Shown piece after piece: positions 43,538 to 51,652 of a stretch of 64,000 nt of DNA. Origin of the DNA: JBBREP01 sp036501845 (GTDB lineage Bacteria > Actinomycetota > Acidimicrobiia > IMCC26256 > PALSA-610); the NCBI GenBank assembly GCA_036501845.1, contig DASXZO010000028.1, positions 23,039-87,038 on the forward strand, in the 5' to 3' direction. Position 1 is the stretch's first letter; each line of letters starts with the position of its first letter. The notes beneath the pieces are model-generated. The model saw only the letters and a list, made by a program, of their open reading frames with translations, ran no database searches and was not told where the DNA came from. Made by a program: the position numbers and the translations under genes.

Positions 43538-44128
43538 GTGTCGGGACCCGAAGTCGAGACAGTCGAGACCGTCGAGAGCACCGGGCGGCCGATGCGCGCC
43601 GACGCGCGCCGGAACCGCCAGCGGGTGTTCGACGCCGCGCGAGAACTGTTCAGCACGGCTGAGAGTGATCCGTCGATGGAGCAGATCGCCCGCTCCGCCG
43701 GTGTGGGCATCGGCACCATGTACCGGAACTGGCCCAGCCGTTCGGCCCTCGTCGAAGCGATCTACCGCGAGGACCTCGCCGGTCTCACTGCCGGCGCCGC
43801 GCACTATCACGACGAGCACGAGCCTTGGGACGCGCTGGTGCTCTGGCTGCGCGACTACCTGGACCACGCGCGCTCGAAGCGCGGCATGCTCACCGAGCTC
43901 AGCGTGGCATTTGACGCTCGCCCGGAGCTCCTCAGCGAGTCGCGCCGCCAGGTGGTGGAGGCCACGAACGTGGTGCTCGAGCCCGCGCAGCGCGCCGGAG
44001 TGGTGCGCGACGATCTGACCGCGGCCGATCTCATGCAACTCGTGCGAGGAATCGTGCTCTCGGCGATCGTTCCGCCCGATCGCTACACGATGTTGCTCGA
44101 TGTCGTGCTCGACGGTCTCCGCGCCTGA
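43538..44128 (+). CDS. TetR-family transcriptional regulator
   Basis: This 196-residue repressor has the N-terminal TetR helix-turn-helix RADARRNRQRVFDAARELFS, SMEQIARSAGVGIGTMYRNW and PSRSALVEAIYRED, and a helical ligand-binding domain (about residues 70-190). GTG 43538 has GGAGG 8 nt upstream; GTG 43529 is an alternative overlapping that site. It should bind the palindrome at 43454-43491 and control itself and the MFS pump. Confidence 0.92.
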   Translation: MSGPEVETVETVESTGRPMRADARRNRQRVFDAARELFSTAESDPSMEQIARSAGVGIGTMYRNWPSRSALVEAIYREDLAGLTAGAAHYHDEHEPWDALVLWLRDYLDHARSKRGMLTELSVAFDARPELLSESRRQVVEATNVVLEPAQRAGVVRDDLTAADLMQLVRGIVLSAIVPPDRYTMLLDVVLDGLRA

Positions 44129-44275
44129 AGCACGTCTGGCAGTGGCAGCTTTTCGCGCGCGACCGCGGCGACTCCGCACGGCGCATGAGCGCTACGCGCT
44201 TGGTCGCCGTATTGCGGCGGGCAGCCCGGCGCTCGCGGCCAGGCTCACCGGGGAGTTCGTGATTCCTGGCGGTCG

Positions 44276-44315
44276 GCGCATGCATGCGCTTGCACATATA
44301 TACGTGAAGACGTAT
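44276..44315. promoter_or_regulatory. Palindromes upstream of the ArsR gene
   Basis: A perfect 14-bp palindrome GCGCATGCATGCGC (44276-44289) is followed 10 bases later by ATACGT-GAAG-ACGTAT (44300-44315), a perfect 6-bp inverted repeat ending 9 bases before the ArsR start. The second is the likelier ArsR-dimer operator; the first may bind the same or another factor. Confidence 0.55.
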
Positions 44316-44324
44316 GCTTTCGTC

Positions 44325-44672
44325 GTGCCAGTAGAGATGGCGGTCCTCGAAGCGATTGCTGAACCCACGCGACGGCGGATTCTCGACGCGGTCCGTGCCG
44401 GCGAGCGGTCCGTGGGCGAACTCGTCGAGCAGGTCGGCATGCATCAGCCGGGTGTGTCGCGGCACCTCAAGGTGCTGCGCGACGCGGGACTCGTCGAGGT
44501 CCGGCGCGATGCGCAGCGGCGGTTGTACCGGCTGCGCGCTGAACCGCTCAAAGAGCTCGATGCCTGGCTCGAGCCGTACCGCGCCGAGTGGGCGGGGCGG
44601 CTCGATTCGCTGGAGCGACATCTTCGGCGCAGCTCCGCGCCACATTCCCCGAGTGAGAAGGACCACCGATGA
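44325..44672 (+). CDS. ArsR-family winged-helix regulator
   Basis: This 115-residue ArsR-type regulator shows VLEAIAEPTRRRILDAVRAG, SVGELVEQVGMHQPGVSRHL and KVLRDAGLVEVRRDAQRRLY (helix-turn-helix and wing), then PLKELDAWLEPYRAEWAGRL. No metal-binding Cys pair is present, as is usual for the subgroup that sits beside SRPBCC genes. The start is GTG 44325; ATG 44337 is an alternative. It overlaps the SRPBCC gene by 4 nt (ATGA) and probably controls that operon through the inverted repeat just upstream. Confidence 0.92.
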   Translation: MPVEMAVLEAIAEPTRRRILDAVRAGERSVGELVEQVGMHQPGVSRHLKVLRDAGLVEVRRDAQRRLYRLRAEPLKELDAWLEPYRAEWAGRLDSLERHLRRSSAPHSPSEKDHR

Positions 44673-45199
44673 GTCAACCGGCCACGTCATACGACGGAAC
44701 GATGGAACGCACCGCCGACGGTGGCGCCATTCGCTTCGAACGCCAGCTCGCGTATCCGATCCGCGACGTGTGGGATGCGATCACGAACTCCGAGCGGTTG
44801 GCGGATTGGTGGTTGCCGTTCGATGCCGACATCACGGTCGACCTCCGCGAAGGCGGTGCATTGGTGTTCGCCGGCCGCGGCGACGCACCGACGATCGAGT
44901 GCACGATCCTGCGGGTCGAACCGCCGATGCTCTTCGAACACACCCACGGGGACGCGGGCTCCTACCTGCGCTGGGAGCTACAAGCGGTGGACCAGGGCTG
45001 TGTGCTCCGCCTCAGTCACTTCGTCACCGACGCCACGACCGCAGTCGACAATTGTTACGTCGTCGGACTGCACGCGTCGCTCTCGCGGCTCGAGCCGTGC
45101 CTCGCCGGTCGCCCGGTCGCATGGGACTGGGACGAGTTCGCCAACACGCAATCGCGTTACGCCAGTATCGGGCTCGCTCCGCCGCTGGATCAGGCATGA
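44669..45199 (+). CDS. SRPBCC/AHSA1-domain protein
   Basis: This 176-residue protein has the helix-grip START-like fold of the AHSA1 group. It contains IRFERQLAYPIRDVWDAITN, SERLADWWLPFDADITVDLR, REGGALVFAG and, late on, GLHASLSRLEPCLAGRPVAW. It has a hydrophobic pocket for a small ligand. It is coupled to ArsR upstream, the standard ArsR-SRPBCC pair of actinobacteria whose ligand is generally unknown. The RibD-like gene follows 23 bases later in the same direction and may belong to the operon. Confidence 0.9.
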   Translation: MSQPATSYDGTMERTADGGAIRFERQLAYPIRDVWDAITNSERLADWWLPFDADITVDLREGGALVFAGRGDAPTIECTILRVEPPMLFEHTHGDAGSYLRWELQAVDQGCVLRLSHFVTDATTAVDNCYVVGLHASLSRLEPCLAGRPVAWDWDEFANTQSRYASIGLAPPLDQA

Positions 45200-45222
45200 C
45201 GTCGAACGAGAGGAACTGATCA

Positions 45223-45867
45223 ATGTCGCAGCTAGTTCGAGTACAGAACTTCGGGGTGTCGCAGGACGGGTTCGGGTCGGGTGAGGGCCAGAGCCTTGAA
45301 CGACCGTTCGGGCACGCCCAACCCGAGGTCATGTTCGCGTGGGCCGGCGCAACCGCGAGTTGGGCGAACCGTACGGATCCGGGCGGAACGCGCGGGCTCG
45401 ACGACTACTTCACCCGCGACTTCGCACGGAACATCGGCGCCGAAATCATGGGCCGCAACAAGTTCGGTCCGCAGCGCGGCCCGTGGGAGAACCTCGACTG
45501 GCAAGGTTGGTGGGGTGACGTCCCGCCGTTCCACACGCCTGTCTTCGTGCTCACGCACCACGTCCGGCCTTCGTTCACGCTGGCCGACACCACCTTCCAT
45601 TTTCTCGACGCGTCGCCCGTCGAGGCGTTGGAGATTGCCAAGGCTGCCGCGGACGGCAAAGACGTGCGGCTCGGTGGCGGCGTTGAAGTGGTCCGTGAGT
45701 TCCTCGACGCCGACCTCGTCGACACCATGCACGTTGCGTTGTCACCCGTCGAGCTCGGTCGCGGCGAGCGACTGTGGAACCGTCCCGAGGATCTGCTCGA
45801 CCGCTTCCACATGGAGTCGATACCGAGCCCGAGCGGCGTCACGCACCTCTTGTTCTGGCGGCGTTGA
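45223..45867 (+). CDS. Dihydrofolate-reductase-fold (RibD C-terminal-like) protein
   Basis: This 214-residue protein has the RibD C-terminal/DHFR fold and probably uses NADPH. It has IGAEIMGRNKFGPQRGPW, PVFVLTHHVRPSF, the nucleotide loop VRLGGGVEVVREFLDADLVD and a C-terminal THLLFWRR strand. Many actinobacterial stand-alone members are annotated dihydrofolate reductase family without proven activity. The start is ATG 45223. It follows the ArsR-SRPBCC pair on the same strand. Confidence 0.9.
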   Translation: MSQLVRVQNFGVSQDGFGSGEGQSLERPFGHAQPEVMFAWAGATASWANRTDPGGTRGLDDYFTRDFARNIGAEIMGRNKFGPQRGPWENLDWQGWWGDVPPFHTPVFVLTHHVRPSFTLADTTFHFLDASPVEALEIAKAAADGKDVRLGGGVEVVREFLDADLVDTMHVALSPVELGRGERLWNRPEDLLDRFHMESIPSPSGVTHLLFWRR

Positions 45868-45974
45868 ACAAGGGAGAGGACATCTACAACCCGCGCGACG
45901 GCGAAGACACCTTCGGCCGCTGGCTCGCAGCCGGTGGCCAGCTCGCGGCCGCGCGCGGCGCGCTCGGCCTGTGA
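45864..45974 (+). CDS. Possible 36-residue protein after the RibD-like gene
   Basis: A frame starting TTG 45864, overlapping the previous stop (TTGA), encodes NKGEDIYNPRDGEDTFGRWL then a helical Ala-rich end. Its composition is coding-like, but there is no clear ribosome binding site and TTG is a weak start. It may be a coupled small protein, or the tail of the upstream gene after a frameshift. Confidence 0.3.
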   Translation: MNKGEDIYNPRDGEDTFGRWLAAGGQLAAARGALGL

Positions 45975-45992
45975 TGACCGCGCCAGACGGCG

Positions 45993-46814
45993 CTATTCGG
46001 CAGTGATGAAGTCGATGAGTTGCTCGACCGCACCGACCACGTCGGCCTCGAGATCCTTGTAGCTCTCGACTGCGTGCAACAGGTGCTTCCAGAACTGGCG
46101 CGGCTCGTCGTAGCCGAGCGCGGCGCACACACCTTCTTTGAACGGCTGACCTTTGGGAATCTCGGGCCACCGTTCGAGTCCGAGCGCCCGCGGACGGACC
46201 GCGGTCCACACATCCACATACGGCGTGCCGGTGAAGAGCACGTAGGGGCTCGACCAGCGCTGGGCGACGCGCGCCTCTTTGCTGCCGGCAACGAGATGAT
46301 CGACGAGCACGCCGAGGCGCCGTCTGGGGCCGGGCCCGAACTCGGTGAGAAACGCTTCGATGTGATCGAGACCGTCGAGTCGCTCCACCACGATGCCTTC
46401 GATGCGAAGATCGTCGCCCCACACCTTTTCGAGCAGTTCCGCGTCGTGGACGCCCTCCACGACGATGCGCGCGGCGCGCGCCACCCGGGCTCGCGCTCCG
46501 GGGACGGCCACTGATCCCGACGCGGTTCGGGCCGTGGCGGCGCTGGCAGCCGATGGCGCCCGCCGCAACGTGACCGGCGCGCCGTCGACCACGAACGCGC
46601 CGGGCTCGAGCGGGAAGTTGCGAACCAGTCCCGTGTTTCCGACGATCGCGAGCTCGTTCGGCCTTACCGATTTCACCGTCCCAGAGAACCGGCTGCCGCG
46701 ATGCGAGACGCGCATACCGACGCGTGCATCGACAATCGGATACATCGTCGCCAGGCGTTCGCGAGGCCCGACTGCACCGGCGAGAATGCCGCGCGACGTG
46801 TGCTGCGAATCCAC
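45993..46814 (-). CDS. DUF3097 family protein
   Basis: This 273-residue protein belongs to an actinobacterial family of unknown function. It shows an N-terminal beta domain (SRFSGTVKSV, NFPLEPGAFVVDGAPVTL) and a C-terminal TOPRIM-like segment, with IVVEGVHDAELLEKVWGDDL (acidic EGxxDxxL), GIVVERLDGLD and LGVLVDHLVAGSKE. The Glu and D-x-D-like pattern resembles nucleotidyl-transfer TOPRIM folds, so a nucleic-acid role is plausible. GTG 46814 gives the family's usual length; ATG 46745 would shorten it by 23 residues. It converges on the gene at 45223-45974. Confidence 0.85.
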   Translation of the reverse strand: MDSQHTSRGILAGAVGPRERLATMYPIVDARVGMRVSHRGSRFSGTVKSVRPNELAIVGNTGLVRNFPLEPGAFVVDGAPVTLRRAPSAASAATARTASGSVAVPGARARVARAARIVVEGVHDAELLEKVWGDDLRIEGIVVERLDGLDHIEAFLTEFGPGPRRRLGVLVDHLVAGSKEARVAQRWSSPYVLFTGTPYVDVWTAVRPRALGLERWPEIPKGQPFKEGVCAALGYDEPRQFWKHLLHAVESYKDLEADVVGAVEQLIDFITAE

Positions 46815-46861
46815 GAGCGGCGAACCTAGCGGTGCACCTCTGTGCGCCCGCGGCAAGCCCG

Positions 46862-49726
46862 CTATGGCGTAGCGCCTGATGGCTGACTTCGGTGGTGCCG
46901 GTGCGCGACCTCGGCAGCGAGTTGCACACGCGATGTCAATGAGAGCTTGGTGAGGATGTGCGATACGTGCGTTTCGATGGTGCGTCGCGATGTGCCGAGC
47001 CGCGCGCCCGCCTGTGGGTTCGTGAGCCCGTCGGCCACCATCTGCGCGACCTCGAGCTCGGTGGGGGTGAGGCTGTCCCAGCCGAACGTCGGCCGCGTGG
47101 GTCGTGTCTTTCGCGAGAGGCCGAAATCGCGACGCAGCGCTGCGATGAGGTGCAACTCGGTGTGGGCGGAGCGCGCGGCATAGATCTCGGTTGCGAGGTC
47201 GAGCTCGACGCCGGCCTCCGTGGTGGCGCCGTTTCTGCCGAGCGCTTCGGCAAGGTCGATGCGCGCCCGTGCGGTATCGAGCACGCGTCGCGTTGCGCTC
47301 AGTGCCTGCACCGCAGCGTCGAGTTGCGCGGGTTCGTCCTCGACGAGCGCGCGGCACCACTGCGCGGTTGCCGCCGCCCCGGCATGCGCGTTGACGCGGG
47401 CACCTGATTCCGCGTCGGCGGCGAGTTCCAGGGCGCGGTCTCGATCGCGCGGTCGCGCAAGGCGTACGAGGTCGGGGAGCCGGGTTCGCCATCCCATGAG
47501 GAAGCGGACCGGCGCCATCAATCGCCAGCCGGTGTCGGCAGCCACGAACGCGGCGTCGCCGTCCCCGTCATACTCGAGCAGCAGGGCCTTGGCCCACATA
47601 GCCCAATCGAATCCGAGCCGTGGTCCCATAGCTGCGAAGCGCGCTTCGAGCATTGCGACGTGATCCCTCGCCTCTTCGATGCGACCCCTGTGGATTGCAA
47701 TGCGGGCGCGGATGACATGCTGGTAGTTGCTGGTCTCCGAACCTGGTTCGGTTTCGAGCGCGAGCGCCGTTCCGCTCTCGACGAGCGCGCCTTCGAAGTC
47801 GCCGCGGGCGTAGGCGAGTACGGTGAGCCCGACCTGCGCGAACGGCAGCCACCGCTCATTGCCAGCTGCCTCCGCGGAGTGTCGCGCGGATTCGAGTTCG
47901 GTCGATGCAAGGTCGAATTCGTCAAGTTCGGTGGCGAGCATTCCCAAGAGCCACCTTGGGTTCGACCGACTCAGTGTCGGCATACCCAAACGGGTGTGGA
48001 GCGCGGCACACTTCGTTGCGAGGTCGAACGCGCTTGCAAGCTCGCCGCGCGCCGCGCTGTGCATCGCGCCCGCCATCATTGCGATCGCCGCCGCAGCGTC
48101 ATTTCCCGCGGAACGCGCGTCGGCAAGCGCGACACTCCAGTCGGCGTCGATGTCGCTTCCGGGCCCGACGCTCAAGAACGCGAGCGAGGCTTCGGCGGTC
48201 GTTCGGTCGAAGTCGGAGATCCCGACGACATCGCGAGCGGCGCGCGTGTAGACGACCGCGTCGTCGTATCGCATGGCCTGCGCCGATGACGCGCCGGCCA
48301 GCCCTATGAACAATCCGAATCTTGTCGCCGGTGCAGGATCGAATGTGAGTGCCCGCCGGGCGAGCGCCTCCGCTTCTTCGGGCCTCCCCGCCCAGGTCAG
48401 CGGCTCGAGCGCTTCGACCACGAGCCGGAACCACGATTCCGTCGCGAGTTCGGTCAGGGCGATCGCGTGCAGGAGGAGGTCCACGGCAACGGCGACCGAC
48501 CGTTGCATCTCCTCGCGAAATGCACGCTGCAGCCAGATCAAAGCGTCCGCATCACCCACTTTGGCTCCCGCCGCGAATTGCAACGCGACGGTCAACGCCG
48601 AAGCACCTTCTGCGGCGAGCGCGGCCGCGGCTTCTCGGTGCAGACCGGCGCGAACCGGGGCTGGGATGTCTTCGTAGACGGCGACGCGCAGGAGGTCGTG
48701 CCGAAACACAAGACGGCTACCGATTTCGCCGATGATGCCCTCACGGCGCGCGGGCTCGAGCGCGAGAAGCAACTCGCGCATTCGCATCCCCGCGAGCGTC
48801 GCGACGTCGTCGGCGTCGAATTGGGTTCCAAGCAGTGACGCGAGCCGCAGCACATCGCGCGTCTCGGAGGGCAGGGTCGCGGTGCGCCGTAGGAGCACAA
48901 TCTGTAATGCAGCAGGCAGCGCCGCGCCACGCAGCACCATCTGGTCGTGCTCGGCGACGATCGTGCCGTCGGCGACTCCCGACTGCAGGAGCTCAGCCGC
49001 GTACAGCGGATTGCCACCGGTGCCGGCGAGCAGTCGCATGAGCGCTGGGTCGGCCGGAAGGTCGAGCGAACACCGAGCCAGTTGCTCGAGTTCTGGGTTC
49101 GTCAGAGGCGGGATGTGGAGGGTGATCGCGTCCGCTCCCGAGAAGCGCTGCAGGAGTGTGTCGAGCTCGATCGACGCATCTGCTGCGGGCGTGCGTCGCG
49201 TCACGAGCACTGTGATCCCGAGATCGGCGAACCGCACGATGAACTGTTGGAGCGCGCGCATCGTTGCGACGTCGGCCCATTGCACGTCTTCAATCGCCAA
49301 CGTCACCGGCGCCCGCGCTGCTCTGGCTTCGAGTAGATCGCCGGCATGCTCGATGCGCAGCCCGGCCAGATCTATCGGCTCCTGCACGGGCGAGCCTGTG
49401 AGGCCGCGTTGCGCCAACACCTCGGTGAACGATCGGGATTCGGGATCGTCGCCGAGCACCGATGACAGCGCCGCGACGATTGGCGCGAGTGTGCTCTCCC
49501 GCGAGAGTGCGTCGGCCCGCCCGATGCACACGATCGCACCTTGCGCCACCGCACGATCGGCCGCGCGTTGCACGAGCCAGGTCTTGCCGATTCCCGCGTC
49601 GCCCTCGACGAGAATCGCGCGCGGCGCGTTCGGCTGGCGCGTGAAGCTCGTGACCAAGCTCGCCACGAGGTCGTCGCGCCCGACGAATGCGACCCGGTCG
49701 TCAGCCGGCTCTGGGTGACGGCGCAT
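46862..49726 (-). CDS. Large LuxR-type (LAL/MalT-like) ATPase regulator
   Basis: This 954-residue regulator has an N-terminal AAA-like ATPase (Walker A GDAGIGKT at 42-49, Walker B VTLAIEDVQWAD near 145), a winged-helix and TPR-like helical middle (about residues 280-850), and a C-terminal LuxR helix-turn-helix (LTPTELEVAQMVADGLTNPQ, then SRRTIETHVSHILTKL). Such proteins sense an inducer with the TPR region and activate transcription on ATP binding. ATG 49726 lies within the 3' end of the small gene at 49701-49946. The target genes are not evident; the DUF3097 gene on the same strand is the nearest downstream. Confidence 0.94.
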   Translation of the reverse strand: MRRHPEPADDRVAFVGRDDLVASLVTSFTRQPNAPRAILVEGDAGIGKTWLVQRAADRAVAQGAIVCIGRADALSRESTLAPIVAALSSVLGDDPESRSFTEVLAQRGLTGSPVQEPIDLAGLRIEHAGDLLEARAARAPVTLAIEDVQWADVATMRALQQFIVRFADLGITVLVTRRTPAADASIELDTLLQRFSGADAITLHIPPLTNPELEQLARCSLDLPADPALMRLLAGTGGNPLYAAELLQSGVADGTIVAEHDQMVLRGAALPAALQIVLLRRTATLPSETRDVLRLASLLGTQFDADDVATLAGMRMRELLLALEPARREGIIGEIGSRLVFRHDLLRVAVYEDIPAPVRAGLHREAAAALAAEGASALTVALQFAAGAKVGDADALIWLQRAFREEMQRSVAVAVDLLLHAIALTELATESWFRLVVEALEPLTWAGRPEEAEALARRALTFDPAPATRFGLFIGLAGASSAQAMRYDDAVVYTRAARDVVGISDFDRTTAEASLAFLSVGPGSDIDADWSVALADARSAGNDAAAAIAMMAGAMHSAARGELASAFDLATKCAALHTRLGMPTLSRSNPRWLLGMLATELDEFDLASTELESARHSAEAAGNERWLPFAQVGLTVLAYARGDFEGALVESGTALALETEPGSETSNYQHVIRARIAIHRGRIEEARDHVAMLEARFAAMGPRLGFDWAMWAKALLLEYDGDGDAAFVAADTGWRLMAPVRFLMGWRTRLPDLVRLARPRDRDRALELAADAESGARVNAHAGAAATAQWCRALVEDEPAQLDAAVQALSATRRVLDTARARIDLAEALGRNGATTEAGVELDLATEIYAARSAHTELHLIAALRRDFGLSRKTRPTRPTFGWDSLTPTELEVAQMVADGLTNPQAGARLGTSRRTIETHVSHILTKLSLTSRVQLAAEVAHRHHRSQPSGATP

Positions 49727-49946
49727 CGTGGGACGTTACCGATTGCCCGAACTCGTACAACACGGCCAGCAGGCCGGTCCATCCGGAAAATGCTGCCTCG
49801 ACGCCCGCCGCATCGGTCACCGTGCCCGTCGGCGGTTCGCCGGGCGTCTCGGGCGGTGTGAGATCGACCGTGAAGATCACATCGCCATCATCACGCTCGT
49901 GGCTCTCCCCGACATCCGTCAGGTGCCGGATGTGCCGCCGCGCCAT
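49701..49946 (-). CDS. Small hypothetical protein upstream of the LuxR regulator
   Basis: This 81-residue acidic protein starts MARRHIRHLTDVGESHERDD, followed by VIFTVDLTPPETPGEPP and FSGWTGLLAVLYEFGQ. Alternating hydrophobic and acidic segments suggest one small alpha/beta domain. It overlaps the LuxR start by 26 bases in a different frame, which would couple the two. I do not recognise a family; the overlap and codon use make it more likely real than not. Confidence 0.5.
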   Translation of the reverse strand: MARRHIRHLTDVGESHERDDGDVIFTVDLTPPETPGEPPTGTVTDAAGVEAAFSGWTGLLAVLYEFGQSVTSHDAPSPRAG

Positions 49947-49984
49947 TCGCCCCACACTCGGTACGACGGCAATGGAGGAATCTG

Positions 49985-50413
49985 ATGAAGTTTCGTACCG
50001 AATTCGAACACGGTGTGACGGCGGCCGGGGCTCGACGCGACCCACTGTTCGCCGTTGTCGCCGGGTCGATCATCGTGAATGTGGGCAGCCTGGTGATGTT
50101 CGCGTTCCCAGGGGCTGGTGCCATCCCGAGCGGCGCCGAAGCGTCTGCCTACGTGTGCGCCGTGCTGGCCTTGGTCGGCGCGTACGGCGTTGCCAAGCAC
50201 AAGCGATGGGGTTGGTGGACCACGTTGGTCATCACGGCCTTCAACGTGTTGACCAGCGTCCCGGGTTTGGCCGCTTGGCCGTCGCTGTCGATCGGTATCG
50301 GGATCGTCATCAGCACGGTGATCGGCATCGGCGTGGTTGTGGGGCTCTTCCGGCTGGACCGGGGTCGGATCCCGAACTCCGGCCAACCCGGTCAAGCCGT
50401 CCTGAACGCCTGA
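49985..50413 (+). CDS. Small integral membrane protein
   Basis: This 142-residue protein has four predicted membrane helices: about residues 20-43 (LFAVVAGSIIVNVGSLVMFA), 50-72, 77-96 and 98-120 (IGIVISTVIGIGVVVGLF). Loops are short and the N-terminus and tail are cytoplasmic-like. Nothing shows catalysis. The start is ATG 49985, 38 bases from the divergent small gene. Function unknown; similar four-helix proteins are widespread in actinobacteria without a role. Confidence 0.75.
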   Translation: MKFRTEFEHGVTAAGARRDPLFAVVAGSIIVNVGSLVMFAFPGAGAIPSGAEASAYVCAVLALVGAYGVAKHKRWGWWTTLVITAFNVLTSVPGLAAWPSLSIGIGIVISTVIGIGVVVGLFRLDRGRIPNSGQPGQAVLNA

Positions 50414-50427
50414 CGGCTCACCACCTC

Positions 50428-50445
50428 GAGTGGCGCCCGCCACTC
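50428..50445. terminator. Hairpin after the membrane protein gene
   Basis: GAGTGGC / GCCACTC with a 4-nt loop is a perfect 7-bp stem 14 bases past the stop of the membrane-protein gene and just before the ScyD-like gene. It is a plausible terminator or a leader structure. Confidence 0.5.
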
Positions 50446-50467
50446 ACGTATGAACAGGGGAATGTAG

Positions 50468-51535
50468 ATGCGTGCACGAACGACATTGCTCACCGCGCTC
50501 GCGGGCACCATGGTGCTCGGTGCGGCGAGCTTCGCACCCGCGGGCGGATCGGCGGTGACCGTGTCGCCTCCGATCGCGAGCGGTCTCGCCGGCCCGTTGC
50601 AGTTCGCGGTCGGGAGCCAGGGCACACTCGTTGTGGCCCAAGACGACATTGCGACACTCACCGCGATCCACGGCAACACCCGCAAGAACCTGGTGTCGCG
50701 GGGCAAGAACGGCGAGATCGCGGGCGTCGCGATCACTGACGGCGCGATTGTGTTCACGGCAGGGAAAGGCAACGAGGAATCCATCACCGCATCGACGCTC
50801 GAATGGCGTTCCGCGGCCACGGGCAAGACCAAGGTCCTCGCGAACCTGCTCGCCTACGAGCAGCAGCACAACCCCGACCACAAGTACACGTACGGCTTCG
50901 AAAACCTCGCGCCGTCGTGTGCCAAGCAGCTTCCACCGCAGCTCGGGCCGCCGACATACCGCGGCCTCGTCGACTCGCACGCGTACTCGGTGGCGGCCGC
51001 CCATTCGGGCTATTTCGTGGCCGACGCAGGGGGGAACGACATCGTGGAGGTGTCGACTTCCGGCGCGGTCCGTACCGTCACGGTGCTCCCGCCCGAGCCG
51101 GCAGTCGTCACGTCGGCAGGCGCGCGAGCGAACCACCTCCCGCAGTGCACGGTCGGGCACACGTACCGCTTCGAGTCCGTGCCGACCGACGTCGAGATGG
51201 GCAACGACGGCTATCTCTACGCATCGACATTGCCGGGCGGCCCTGAGGACGCGTCGCTGGGTGCACGGGGCGGTGTGTGGCGCATCAACCCGAACACGGG
51301 CGCGGCCACACAGATCGCGACCGGCTTGCTCGGCGGCGCGAACGTCGCGGTCGCGCCTGACGGCACCGTGTACGCCACGGAGCTGTTCGGCAACCGTGTC
51401 GACCGGATCGAGAACGGTCACCCGGTCGAGATCGCGTCATTGCCCGCACCGTCGGGTCTCGAGTACGCGCACGGCAAGCTCTACGTGTCGTACGACGTGA
51501 TGGGCAGCGGCAAGATCGCCACGATCGCGATCTGA
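50468..51535 (+). CDS. Secreted ScyD/ScyE-family beta-propeller protein
   Basis: This 355-residue exported protein has a signal peptide to about residue 27 (TLLTALAGTMVLGAASFAPA). The mature part has propeller-like repeats: QFAVGSQGTLVVAQ, SGYFVADAGGNDIVEVSTSG, VEMGNDGYLYASTLPGG and NVAVAPDGTVYATELFGNRV. This is the pattern of the ScyD/ScyE family, named from cyanobacterial scytonemin clusters but common in actinobacteria as a secreted protein of unknown role. The start is ATG 50468. The only hairpin downstream is the strong one at 51556-51585. Confidence 0.9.
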   Translation: MRARTTLLTALAGTMVLGAASFAPAGGSAVTVSPPIASGLAGPLQFAVGSQGTLVVAQDDIATLTAIHGNTRKNLVSRGKNGEIAGVAITDGAIVFTAGKGNEESITASTLEWRSAATGKTKVLANLLAYEQQHNPDHKYTYGFENLAPSCAKQLPPQLGPPTYRGLVDSHAYSVAAAHSGYFVADAGGNDIVEVSTSGAVRTVTVLPPEPAVVTSAGARANHLPQCTVGHTYRFESVPTDVEMGNDGYLYASTLPGGPEDASLGARGGVWRINPNTGAATQIATGLLGGANVAVAPDGTVYATELFGNRVDRIENGHPVEIASLPAPSGLEYAHGKLYVSYDVMGSGKIATIAI

Positions 51536-51555
51536 CCGACGCACAAGCACGCGAG

Positions 51556-51585
51556 AGGACGCGTCGGCGGTTGCCGGCGCGTCCT
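51556..51585. terminator. Strong hairpin terminator between convergent genes
   Basis: AGGACGCGTCGG pairs with CCGGCGCGTCCT over 12 bp (one G-U pair) with a 6-nt loop. It lies 20 bases after the ScyD-like stop and before the convergent hydrolase end. There is no T-run. It is the best terminator candidate in the window. Confidence 0.7.
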
Positions 51586-51652
51586 GTCGCGCTACGAACG
51601 TGGCGCGGCCGGCGGCACCTGGTGATGAGGACGCCGACTGCGCGCGGGCGTG

